Assembly: GCA_021648185.1 (NCBI GenBank)
Contig: JAKITH010000047.1
Location: 1 to 7,961, forward strand
Direction: 5' to 3'
DNA length: 7,961 nt
Source of the DNA: Thiomicrorhabdus sp.
Lineage (GTDB): Bacteria; Pseudomonadota; Gammaproteobacteria; Thiomicrospirales; Thiomicrospiraceae
The translations under genes and the position numbers were made by a program. Below, one piece after another: positions 1 through 6,640 of the stretch (position 1 is the first letter of the stretch; each line of letters begins with the position of its first letter). A model generated the notes under the pieces. That model worked only from the letters and a program-made list of their open reading frames with translations. It was not told the origin of the DNA and searched no databases.

Positions 1-288
1 TTTGTATTGGCCTTGTTCATAGACTCGCCCTTCGCCATAAGCTCCTCCAACAATGAACCCCACTTTTCCGATGGTTGGAAAAACCGCAAAGCCATAAGCG
101 TGATCAAAAAACTGACCTGATTTGGCATTACGGAAAGCGGCAATGGTCAACTTGTATTCGGCATCATTGACGTTTTGATCCATTTGCGTGTCAGGCTGGA
201 TTAAGTCATCCTCTTCGGCAAAAAGGGGGGGGGATAGAACGGTTAAAGCGGCTAGAAATAGAGCCGCAATAGATGTTTTCTTTAGCAT
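1..288 (-). CDS. SYLF-domain (YSC84/DUF500-like) exported protein, partial
   Basis: Reading from the ATG at 288 towards the left edge gives 96 codons with no stop, so the C-terminal part lies outside the window. Residues 1-24 form a clear Sec signal peptide (KK, then a hydrophobic Ala/Leu core, cleavage expected after LFA before EEDD). From about residue 45 the sequence shows the start of a SYLF lipid-binding domain: AYGFAVFPTIGKVGFIVGG, then AYGEGRVYEQG, the typical hydrophobic and glycine-rich opening of the family. Known SYLF proteins bind phosphoinositides in eukaryotes; bacterial members are exported and their role is mostly unknown. A ribosome site AAAGGA (complement of 295-300) lies 6 nt before the ATG, which fixes the start. 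The coding strand carries a run of nine C (225-233) in the signal peptide. The gene is divergent from the histidine kinase gene. Family call is confident; the function is not. Confidence 0.85.
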   Translation of the reverse strand, partial: MLKKTSIAALFLAALTVLSPPLFAEEDDLIQPDTQMDQNVNDAEYKLTIAAFRNAKSGQFFDHAYGFAVFPTIGKVGFIVGGAYGEGRVYEQGQYK

Positions 289-542
289 GTGTTTTCCTTT
301 TTAGGGCGTGATCAAGATCTATTGTAGGTGAATGTACGAATAAAAAGAGTTAAAATATTCCTTTCGCATCGTGTTTTTTACCTATAGATTGTAAACAAGA
401 CCTTTTCGTTTATTTAAAAATTGAAATCATTTTAATCGAAATCAAGAAAAATGGGAGTATTTAAATCTTAAAAAAGGGAAAAGATGGTTTGTACGGCTAA
501 TACGGTGCTGTGATTATTTAAATAGTTAAGGCAAACAAAATA
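289..542. promoter_or_regulatory. Divergent intergenic region between SYLF gene and kinase gene
   Basis: This 254-base AT-rich spacer must hold the promoters of both divergent genes. For the minus-strand gene a good -10 (TACAAT, complement of 321-326) is present, but no convincing -35 sits 16-18 nt before it. For the kinase the best pair I find is TTGTAC at 489-494 and GATTAT at 512-517, spaced 17 nt, a weak match to the sigma-70 consensus. GAAATCA occurs twice, at 423-429 and 438-444, a 15-bp-period direct repeat that could be an operator. An AAGG at 528-531 is the only ribosome site before the kinase ATG, spaced 11 nt. All promoter calls here are inference from consensus. Confidence 0.35.
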
Positions 543-2303
543 ATGACGAATGAACAACGCGTTAGATTGGAAAGGGCTGAGTTGCTATATCGACAGTCTC
601 CTGGCTTGCTTGTGGGGTTGTTTTTTGCGGGAACGGCAATATTTTTATTTGTTCTTTTGGAAACCACCGAACTCTCTTTGAATGTGCTGTATGGGTGGTA
701 TGTTGCGTTAATTAGTTTAATTGTGGTTAGGGTTTTTCTCTATAGGGCTTTTCAACGAGAGAAAGAGAAAGCGCGTTATGTGACAAAGTGGATCGCCCTG
801 TTTTCGTTTATGGTGATGTTGTCGGGCATCATTATGGGAATGTCCACCGTCTTATTTTTAGATTTTACAGATCCTGTCTCCATCGTGTTTTTATCGATTA
901 TTATTTTTGGTGCCTTTTCGGGAAGCATGGGGGCTTTATCCAATTTTAGGTTGATTTATTATCTCTATGGTTTATTAACCGTTGTTCCGTTGGCGGTGAT
1001 GTTTTATTTTGAAGGCAATGAATTTGCTTATATGTCTTTTTTGTTGGGCATTTTTTTGGTGGCACACTTTTTTTTCGCTCATAATATTTATAAAAATATT
1101 GAAAATGCCATTCGTCAACGGTTTCTGAACGAAGAGTTAATTAAAAAATTAGAGAAGCAAACGTTGATTGCAGAAAGAGCAAGCATTGATAAATCGCGGT
1201 TTCTTGCGGCAACCAGTCACGATCTGCGCCAACCACTGCATTCGTTGAGTCTGTTTTTAACCGTTTTAAATGCAAAATTAACCACGGATGAACAAAAACA
1301 AATTTTAAAGAAATCGCAACGGTCTCAAGAGGTGTTAAGCAGTCAGCTAAACTCGATTATTGAAATGACTCAGGTGGATGCGGGAGAGACCGTTTTAAAC
1401 CCAACAGGCTTTTGGTTGGCCCCTTTTTTAGAGGAGATTGTTGAAGAGTTTAAATTACTCGCGCTTCAAAAAAATATTCAGCTCAAAGTGAGACTCATAG
1501 ATTGTTATGTTTATTATGATGCGGTTTTATTGGCCAGAGTGGTTCGTAACTTAATCTCAAATGTGCTTCAGCACTGTCCTAATGCCACGTTATTGGTTGC
1601 GTTAAGAAAACGAGCAGGTAGGGTGGATCTCTGCTTTATTGACAATGGCCCTGGCATTCCTGAAAAGGATCAAAAGCACATTTATTCAGAATTTTTTCAG
1701 CTAAACAATCCTGAAAGAGATCGAAATAAAGGCATGGGGCTAGGGCTAGCGATTGTTAAACGATTGGTTGAATTGCTCAATGTATCGATTGAATTAAAAA
1801 GCCAACTCGGTAAAGGAACCTGCTTTAGGCTTGGATTAACGTGGCAGGATAGGCAAGCAGAATCGATGGCTTTATTAGAGCCATTAGAGGGTGAGGAGCA
1901 AAAGGTGGTCAGCGTTGCTTCAAATGAGGCAAGTTTGTTTATTGTTGTCGTGGACGATGATGCGGATGTTCTGGAGGCAATGCAGTCTGTTTTAAAAATG
2001 TGGCATCACGAGGTGCTATTGGCGCCGAGTTTACCCGTTTTGATGGCGCAGTTAAATCAAGATTCTTATCCTATTCCAGATTTGTTGATGGTGGATTACC
2101 GGCTGGCTGAGAATAAAACGGGGGTGGAAGTGGTGAATCAGGTGCGAAGCTTTTTTAATCAAAAAATTCCTGCTGTGATTATTTCTGGTGACACCACCAT
2201 TGGTTTGGAAACACTGGTGGACATTGAAGATACAGATGTTTTCTATAAACCTCTTTCAGAACAGACTCTCAGTATTATTTTAAGGGGAGTGAGTAAGTTT
2301 TAA
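543..2303 (+). CDS. Six-TM hybrid sensor histidine kinase with C-terminal receiver
   Basis: A 586-residue membrane sensor kinase. Residues 20-181 hold about six hydrophobic helices (roughly 22-40, 47-67, 83-104, 110-131, 137-157, 160-180) with very short loops, so the signal is probably sensed in or at the membrane. A helical linker (182-215) leads to a HisKA domain whose H-box, TSHDLRQPLHS, has phospho-acceptor His226. The ATPase domain has its N-box around Asn336/Asn340, the D-box DNGPGIP at 367-373, the F-box EFFQL at 383-387 and the glycine-rich KGMGLGLAIV at 396-405. A receiver domain follows (about 466-583) with acidic residues 471-473, phospho-acceptor Asp518, Ser548 and Lys569, so every catalytic position is kept. 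The HDLRQP box is typical of a kinase group often paired with LuxR-type regulators, and one follows here 78 nt downstream. No Hpt domain is present. The ligand cannot be told from sequence. Confidence 0.93.
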   Translation: MTNEQRVRLERAELLYRQSPGLLVGLFFAGTAIFLFVLLETTELSLNVLYGWYVALISLIVVRVFLYRAFQREKEKARYVTKWIALFSFMVMLSGIIMGMSTVLFLDFTDPVSIVFLSIIIFGAFSGSMGALSNFRLIYYLYGLLTVVPLAVMFYFEGNEFAYMSFLLGIFLVAHFFFAHNIYKNIENAIRQRFLNEELIKKLEKQTLIAERASIDKSRFLAATSHDLRQPLHSLSLFLTVLNAKLTTDEQKQILKKSQRSQEVLSSQLNSIIEMTQVDAGETVLNPTGFWLAPFLEEIVEEFKLLALQKNIQLKVRLIDCYVYYDAVLLARVVRNLISNVLQHCPNATLLVALRKRAGRVDLCFIDNGPGIPEKDQKHIYSEFFQLNNPERDRNKGMGLGLAIVKRLVELLNVSIELKSQLGKGTCFRLGLTWQDRQAESMALLEPLEGEEQKVVSVASNEASLFIVVVDDDADVLEAMQSVLKMWHHEVLLAPSLPVLMAQLNQDSYPIPDLLMVDYRLAENKTGVEVVNQVRSFFNQKIPAVIISGDTTIGLETLVDIEDTDVFYKPLSEQTLSIILRGVSKF

Positions 2304-2306
2304 TAA

Positions 2307-2330
2307 AAATACTAACTTTCGTTAGTGTTT
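2307..2330. other. Stem-loop between kinase and regulator genes
   Basis: ACTAAC (2311-2316) and GTTAGT (2321-2326) pair around a TTTC loop; AAAT before and GTTT after extend the stem to about 10 bp with one G-U pair. On the plus strand only three T follow, so it is a poor terminator in that direction; on the minus strand it is followed by ATTTTTATT, but no minus-strand gene ends here. It may act as an mRNA processing or attenuation element separating kinase and regulator expression. Structure is seen directly; the role is a guess. Confidence 0.4.
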
Positions 2331-2381
2331 AGGCTTGAGTTAGAAAAGTAAACTATGGCGCGTTAATCTTGGATGGAAATA

Positions 2382-2993
2382 ATGAAACTATTAATTTGTG
2401 ATGATCATGAGTTGTATCGAGAAGGTTTAAAGCTGTTAATTAAGAACTGTTTTGCAAGTCAAAAAGTTCAAATTGATGAGGCGGTTAATATTGAGCAAGT
2501 TTATCATGCGATTGATGAAACGGAATACCAGTTTATATTATTAGATTTATCCATGCCAGGTTCAAAGGGGGTTTTAGAAGTGTCTCAAGTGATTGAGCGT
2601 ACTACGGCCTCAGTTATTGTTGTCTCAGCAGACAGCCGTCCTCAAACGATTAATTTAGCATGTGAACAAGGGGCGGAAGGGTATATTTTAAAAACAGATT
2701 CCTCTTCTGATTTGCTTAGCTCACTGGAGAAAATTATACAGGGTGAACGATGTTTTCCTAAAAATATGTTGTCGCCTGAATGTTTAATAAAACATCGTTT
2801 TTCAAAGCGGCAACTTTCTGTTTTACATGGTCTTATTAAGGGGGGCAGCAATAAAGAAATTGCAACGTCACTTTTTTTAAGTGAAGGCACGGTAAAACAG
2901 TATGTGAGCTCCATTTTAGTGCTGCTCGAAGTGGATAATCGAACGCAGGCAGCGATTAAGGGTGCTGAATTGATTCATGACAGAAGTTTATGA
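2382..2993 (+). CDS. NarL/LuxR-type two-component response regulator
   Basis: I chose the ATG at 2382 (203 residues) because MKLLICDDHELYREGL is the standard receiver N-terminus and GGAT at 2371-2374 lies 7 nt upstream; an ATG at 2373 would add only three residues and has no ribosome site. The receiver (about 1-120) shows the acidic pair Asp7-Asp8, phospho-acceptor Asp55 in LLDLSMPG, Ser82 and Lys104. The C-terminal domain (about 138-195) is a LuxR-type helix-turn-helix: FSKRQLSVL, then GGSNKEIATSLFLSEGTVK, then VDNRTQAA. The usual VKxH...KL positions read VKQY...LL, a small departure in the recognition-helix end. It should be phosphorylated by the upstream kinase and bind DNA as a dimer. The next gene's ribosome site starts 21 nt after its stop, which suggests cotranscription. 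Targets are unknown. Confidence 0.93.
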   Translation: MKLLICDDHELYREGLKLLIKNCFASQKVQIDEAVNIEQVYHAIDETEYQFILLDLSMPGSKGVLEVSQVIERTTASVIVVSADSRPQTINLACEQGAEGYILKTDSSSDLLSSLEKIIQGERCFPKNMLSPECLIKHRFSKRQLSVLHGLIKGGSNKEIATSLFLSEGTVKQYVSSILVLLEVDNRTQAAIKGAELIHDRSL

Positions 2994-3013
2994 TGATGCC
3001 TTTACAAACACCG

Positions 3014-3018
3014 AAGGA
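3014..3018 (+). promoter_or_regulatory. Ribosome binding site deciding the transferase start
   Basis: AAGGA lies 6 nt before the ATG at 3025. The longer reading frame could begin at the ATG at 2977, but that start overlaps the regulator gene by 17 nt, lacks a ribosome site and would put a hydrophilic acidic stretch (MTEVYDDAFTNTEGYT) in front of the signal peptide. The site therefore argues for 3025. Confidence 0.75.
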
Positions 3019-3024
3019 TATACG

Positions 3025-4806
3025 ATGACGTTTTTGACGGATATTAGATTAAAAATCATTACGCTGATCGGAATCGGATTGGCATTTTGTCTCATGGCAA
3101 GCTCCGTATTAGCGGCAAAACAAGCTGCGTTTGCCATGCCCGATGAGTACAGTGCCAGCGTGACAAAGCAGGTGCTTTTAGCGGGAGGGAATGCGGTGGA
3201 TGCCGCCGTTGCAGCTGGATTTGTGTTGGCGGTGACCTATCCCGAGGCGGGGAATATTGGTGGGGGTGGGTTTATGACACTGTTTCACGCTAAGACGCAA
3301 GGGGCAAATAAACAAGCGTTTTTTTTAGATTATCGTGAAAAAGCCCCTAAAGCCGCGTTTAAAACACTGTATTTAGATGAGGAAGACCAAGTGATTCCTT
3401 ATCGTTCACTGGTAGGGTATCAAGCTTCTGGCGTACCGGGAACGGTTAAGGGGTTGTGGTTGGCGCATCAACGTTTTGGCACCTTGCCTTGGGAGGCGCT
3501 CTTATCGCCAGCCATCGACTATGCTCGTAACGGGTTTGTGGTGTCAAAACCGTTAGCAAAAACGGCCGTTTGGTATCAAAAATGGATTGCCAATAAATCG
3601 AAAGACCCGTTAAATTTTTCACACTATTTTTCAGGGTTAAAAGAGGGGAGCGTGTTTAAGCAGCCTGAACTGGCGAATACCTTACTGCGTATTGCAAAAG
3701 AGGGGGGGGAAGAATTTTATCGAGGTGAAACGGCACGTTTATTGGTGAAAGAGATGCAACGCCATGGTGGTTTAATTACCTTGAATGATTTGCACGAGTA
3801 TCAAGCCGTGTGGCGTACGCCTGTGGTCGGTAAATGGAAGGGTCGTCAGATTGTGTCAGCACCGCCACCCAGTTCAGGTGGTGTGGCGATTATTCAGTTG
3901 TTAAAAATGAAAGCATTGCTGCAACCCAAATTAGATTACGCGCTGGAAGAAGGCAAGAAGCAAGGGGTATCGGAACAAGTCATTAAAACACATTTTTATG
4001 CAGAGCTTGAAAAACGGGTCTATGCCGATCGAGCGTTTTATTTAGGCGATCCAGATTTTATTGAGGTACCTGTTGAAGCGTTAATTTCAGATGATTATTT
4101 AGCTAAGCGCGTGCAAACGGTTTTGATGGATGATATTTCTGAAACCGAAAGTATTCGGTACGGTAAATTTGAAACCCCAGAGACCACCCATTTTTCGATT
4201 ATGGATGCACAGGGAAATGCGGTGTCCAATACCTATACCTTAAATATGCCGTTTGGCAGTGGCGTGGTGGTGAGTGGCGCAGGATTTTTAATGAATAACG
4301 AGATGGATGATTTTAGCACCAAGCCAGGGGTGGCGAATATCTTTGGTGTGGTGGGTGGCAAAGCCAATGAAATTGCACCTGAAAAACGCATGTTGTCTTC
4401 CATGTCGCCAACCATTGTTTTAAAAGACGGAGAGGTTGAAATTGTGGTGGGTACACCAGGCGGTTCAACCATTATTACTTCGGTGTTTCAAACCATTGTG
4501 AATGTGATTGAAGAGGGAATGACAGCGCAACAAGCGGTAAATGCCACTCGGGTACATCATCAGCTATTGCCGAAAGATCAGATTTCTTATAATCCAGAAT
4601 TGCCTGAAAAAACCAAAGAGGCGTTGAAATTGATGGGATATCAGTTGAAAAAGAATAACTATATGGGAGATGTGCAGTTGATTGTTCAGCAGGGTGGAAA
4701 AATCGCCGCAACCTCAGACGTTAGAGGTCGAGGTGTGTCGGGCGTTGTAGCGAATAGTGATTTAGGCCAAGCGACTAAATTAGAATTAAAGCAACAATTA
4801 CAATAA
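3025..4806 (+). CDS. ggt: Gamma-glutamyltransferase (periplasmic, N-terminal nucleophile hydrolase)
   Basis: A 593-residue precursor that cleaves gamma-glutamyl bonds of glutathione and related amides, or transfers the group to amino acids. Residues 1-30 are a Sec signal peptide with cleavage expected near SSVLA-AK, so it acts in the periplasm. The family pattern is complete: GGNAVDAAVAA and NIGGGGF near the start, YREKAP with substrate-binding Arg104, PPPSSGG at 280-286, the autoprocessing site ETTHFS with nucleophile Thr387, NNEMDDFS at 424-431 (Asp429 equivalent to E. coli Asp433), a lid-loop stretch PGVANIFGVVGG, SSMSPT at 458-463, and the oxyanion GTPGGS at 476-481. Self-cleavage before Thr387 should give a large and a small subunit. 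The E. coli enzyme, as I recall it, ends soon after the position of SDVRGRG; here about 18 polar residues follow and overlap the convergent gene. Eight G at 3702-3709 encode part of EGGEE. It is probably cotranscribed with the two-component pair. Confidence 0.95.
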   Translation: MTFLTDIRLKIITLIGIGLAFCLMASSVLAAKQAAFAMPDEYSASVTKQVLLAGGNAVDAAVAAGFVLAVTYPEAGNIGGGGFMTLFHAKTQGANKQAFFLDYREKAPKAAFKTLYLDEEDQVIPYRSLVGYQASGVPGTVKGLWLAHQRFGTLPWEALLSPAIDYARNGFVVSKPLAKTAVWYQKWIANKSKDPLNFSHYFSGLKEGSVFKQPELANTLLRIAKEGGEEFYRGETARLLVKEMQRHGGLITLNDLHEYQAVWRTPVVGKWKGRQIVSAPPPSSGGVAIIQLLKMKALLQPKLDYALEEGKKQGVSEQVIKTHFYAELEKRVYADRAFYLGDPDFIEVPVEALISDDYLAKRVQTVLMDDISETESIRYGKFETPETTHFSIMDAQGNAVSNTYTLNMPFGSGVVVSGAGFLMNNEMDDFSTKPGVANIFGVVGGKANEIAPEKRMLSSMSPTIVLKDGEVEIVVGTPGGSTIITSVFQTIVNVIEEGMTAQQAVNATRVHHQLLPKDQISYNPELPEKTKEALKLMGYQLKKNNYMGDVQLIVQQGGKIAATSDVRGRGVSGVVANSDLGQATKLELKQQLQ

Positions 4807-5107
4807 CAGCAACTAAGGCAAGGCCTAAAAACAGTTGATTATTATTGGCTTTTTTGGGCTTATGACTTGGTAGAACGTCTACCCCATCAATGCGAGCATT
4901 GATGGCTCTATTTTTACCATCATTTTGTATCTTTACCTGATAGTGGATGGTATCCCCAACCAGTGGGCGGCGGCTCATTCCTTTTAGATCTGAAATATGA
5001 ATAAATATATCTCGTTGACCCTCTTCTGTACCGATAAAGCCAAACCCTTTAGCTTCATTCCAGCGTTTTAGTTTACCTGTTAATACAGTGTTTTCTTTCG
5101 AAGCCAT
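4775..5107 (-). CDS. Cold-shock domain protein with C-terminal membrane segment
   Basis: A 110-residue protein. Residues 7-75 form a cold-shock (OB-fold) domain with RNP1 KGFGFI at 20-25 and RNP2 DIFIHIS at 33-39, the aromatic residues that stack on single-stranded nucleic acid. A basic linker (HKPKK, 82-86) leads to one hydrophobic helix at about 91-110 that ends the protein. The basic linker predicts the nucleic-acid-binding domain stays in the cytoplasm, tethered to the inner membrane. The domain, particularly RRPLVGDTIHYQV, resembles the N-terminal half of the cold-shock plus DUF1294 proteins of about 200 residues, so this may be a shortened member that kept only the first membrane helix. 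Its last 32 bp overlap the 3' end of the transferase gene tail to tail. AAGG lies about 10 nt before the ATG at 5107. Domain call is firm; RNA targets are unknown. Confidence 0.88.
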   Translation of the reverse strand: MASKENTVLTGKLKRWNEAKGFGFIGTEEGQRDIFIHISDLKGMSRRPLVGDTIHYQVKIQNDGKNRAINARIDGVDVLPSHKPKKANNNQLFLGLALVAVIVIVALILI

Positions 5108-5439
5108 GTTATAAATACCTTAACGATTAAATTAATACAAAACTCTATTTTACCCAATAGAAGCGTTAAAGGTAAGGTTTATGCTCATTAATTTAATGGT
5201 TTTGCCTTTTTCCTGGTTTGTGTTTTTTCATCTATGGGTCAGTTTTTTTAGGGGGGCGTCATTTTATGATCTTTGGGCGGTCATAAATATTTTTATGGCT
5301 AATGCGTTGTTTTTATAATCTGTTTTTTTGTTATGCTGAATCACTGAGAATAATACTTAACGAATGGCTCTTTATTTATGCAAAGGTTTCGTTACATATT
5401 ATTTACATTTTTTCAGCAGAGTTTAAGGGATGTTAAGTT
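5108..5439. promoter_or_regulatory. Divergent intergenic region before the Aer-like receptor gene
   Basis: This 332-base AT-rich spacer separates the cold-shock gene (minus) from the PAS receptor gene (plus). It contains a perfect TATAAT at 5314-5319, but the stretch 17 nt before it (TTTTAT) is a poor -35. I looked for a flagellar sigma-28 promoter (TAAA then GCCGATAA), often seen before chemotaxis genes, and found none. A near-perfect direct repeat, GGGCGTCAT at 5254-5262 and GGGCGGTCAT at 5275-5284, has a 21-bp period, two helical turns, just upstream of the TATAAT, and could be an operator. AAGGGA at 5425-5430 is a good ribosome site 9 nt before the receptor ATG at 5440. No gene is seen inside. 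Confidence 0.4.
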
Positions 5440-6249
5440 ATGCGCGATAATGGCAAGGTCACTCAAACAGAGTATATACTGGAACCCAGTATTACCATTG
5501 TGTCAAAAACGGATTTACAAGGAAATATTCTTGAAGCCAATGAGGCATTTATTGAAGCCAGTGGCTATGAGTGGAGTGAGTTGGTGGGTCAGCCGCATAA
5601 TATATTGAGGCATCCCGATGTACCTGAAGCGGTGTTTAAAGATTTTTGGCAAACCTTAAAATCGGGTAAACCGTGGTCTCAGGTGGTCAAAAACCGTCGT
5701 AAAAATGGCGAACACTACTGGGTGGTGGCCAATGCGACGCCTATCTTTGAGTCAGGTGTGGTTACGGGGTATATGTCGGTAAGAACGCCCGCAGGTGTGG
5801 CGCAAATTTCCGCGGCTGAGCAGGCTTACCGTGACATTGAAGCGGGAAGGGTTAAATTAGTTAACGGTGAAGTCTCTAGCATTAAAGACAAGTTCAACCC
5901 TATCTTGCAAATAGATAACGCTAAAATGATCATTGCACTCTCTGTTTTATTACTGATGGAGGTGCTGTTGCCTATCTTATTCCCTAGTTTATTTGATGTT
6001 TTTCCCATTATGGTACTCTATACCTTTGAAGTCATTTGTGTCTTGCTTATTATTACGCTTGCAGTGATAGGGCATAAACAACAGACGTTGGTTAATCGTT
6101 ACATTACCGAAATTTCATCGGGGAATTTTTCAAATAAAATTGATTTATCAGACTTACTCATTTCATTATCCGCAATAACCTTAAAATGCGATGCGACATT
6201 GACTTTTGACAAAAAAGCATCAAAGTTTAAAAGTTTTAAATTATTGTAA
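5440..6249 (+). pseudogene. Aer-like FAD-PAS receptor truncated before its signalling domain
   Basis: The 269-residue frame begins as an energy/redox taxis receptor of the Aer family. The PAS domain (about 12-116) retains the residues that bind FAD in E. coli Aer at the same numbers: Asn34, Arg57, His58, Asp60 in RHPDVP, and Trp70; KNRRKNGEHYWV and GYMSVRT are family hallmarks. AAEQAYRDIEAGR follows, then two membrane helices (about 162-184 and 188-211) and the start of a HAMP domain. Homology ends near residue 236 (NKIDLS, base ~6150); the last 33 residues look unrelated and no DE-G HAMP end or methyl-accepting signalling domain (usually about 250 more residues) follows. IS3-family debris begins about 90 bases downstream, so loss by insertion and deletion is likely. 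As it stands it could sense redox but could not reach CheA/CheW. AAGGGA at 5425-5430 supports the start. Confidence 0.82.
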
Positions 6250-6334
6250 GATTGAGTTTTACTACATAAGCCCCCCAAGACAAACAAAAAAATGTTAGCT
6301 AATTTCTAATTTTACTCTTTTGCCACGCTCCTGA

Positions 6335-6610
6335 GTGCGTGAAATAACTAAGATCTTGAAAATCACCAGAAATATGAGTCGCCGTGGTAACTGTTGGGAG
6401 GGTCTGCCCCTTGGGTACAATGCTGTGATGGGAAGGTTTTTCAGGAATTTAAAGACAGAACGATTAAATCATTTGAGGTTTGTTAATCACGAAGCAGTAA
6501 TTGCAGAAGCTGAAAGTTATATCTATTTCTACAACTACAAAAGATTAAATTCTGCCATTGATTATAAGACACCAAATCAGAAGTTTAATGATTCACAAAA
6601 TTGCGGCTAA
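6335..6610 (+). pseudogene. IS3-family transposase (OrfB) C-terminal remnant
   Basis: The frame ending at the TAA at 6608-6610 matches the end of an IS3-type DDE transposase. MSRRGNCW (ATG at 6374) is the conserved stretch before the catalytic glutamate; RFFRNLKTERL, then EAVIAEAESYIYFYNYKRLNSA, then YKTPNQKFN are the typical C-terminal blocks. The whole first part (OrfA and the first two catalytic aspartates) is missing, and homology begins at about 6341. Between GNCW and NAVM there are six extra residues (GLPLGY) compared with the usual GNCWDNAVMERFF, an 18-nt in-frame insertion at about 6399-6416, and the catalytic Glu of MERFF reads Gly (MGRFF). It is therefore a dead fragment. Sequence up to about 6634, ending near CTTGACCA, may be the right end of the element. 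Confidence 0.85.
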
Positions 6611-6640
6611 AAATATCTCCTAAAAAACTTGACCATTACA
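6611..6640 (+). mobile_element. Possible right end of the IS3-family element
   Basis: Directly after the transposase stop the sequence CTCCTAAAAAACTTGACCA (6617-6635) has the position and the terminal CA expected for an IS3-family right end. I could not find the matching TGGTCAAG left end upstream in the window, which fits a 5'-truncated element. Boundary is inference. Confidence 0.3.

Noticed and set aside
2335..2356. Possible promoter before the response regulator (TTGAGT ... AACTAT)
   Set aside because: The hexamers are only 10 nt apart, too close for sigma-70.
2642..2914. Minus-strand 90-codon frame opposite the response regulator
   Set aside because: Lies wholly inside the regulator gene, whose receiver and helix-turn-helix are clear; the product has no domain pattern.
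2977..3024. Longer N-terminus for the transferase from the ATG at 2977
   Set aside because: No ribosome site, overlaps the regulator, and spoils the signal peptide; 3025 has AAGGA at good spacing.
4233..4711. Two minus-strand frames opposite the transferase
   Set aside because: They are shadows of conserved catalytic blocks of gamma-glutamyltransferase and resemble nothing known.
5378..5608. Plus-strand 76-codon frame overlapping the receptor start
   Set aside because: Overlaps the PAS gene in another frame; the PAS frame has the ribosome site and the domain.
6099..6287. Minus-strand 62-codon frame over the receptor's divergent tail
   Set aside because: The residues look protein-like (VASHFKVIADNEMSK), but I cannot assign a family and no start signal is present; it might be debris from another insertion.
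6260..6300. CCCCCC-containing stretch as the left end of the IS
   Set aside because: It does not pair convincingly with either candidate right end (6617-6635 or 6664-6681).
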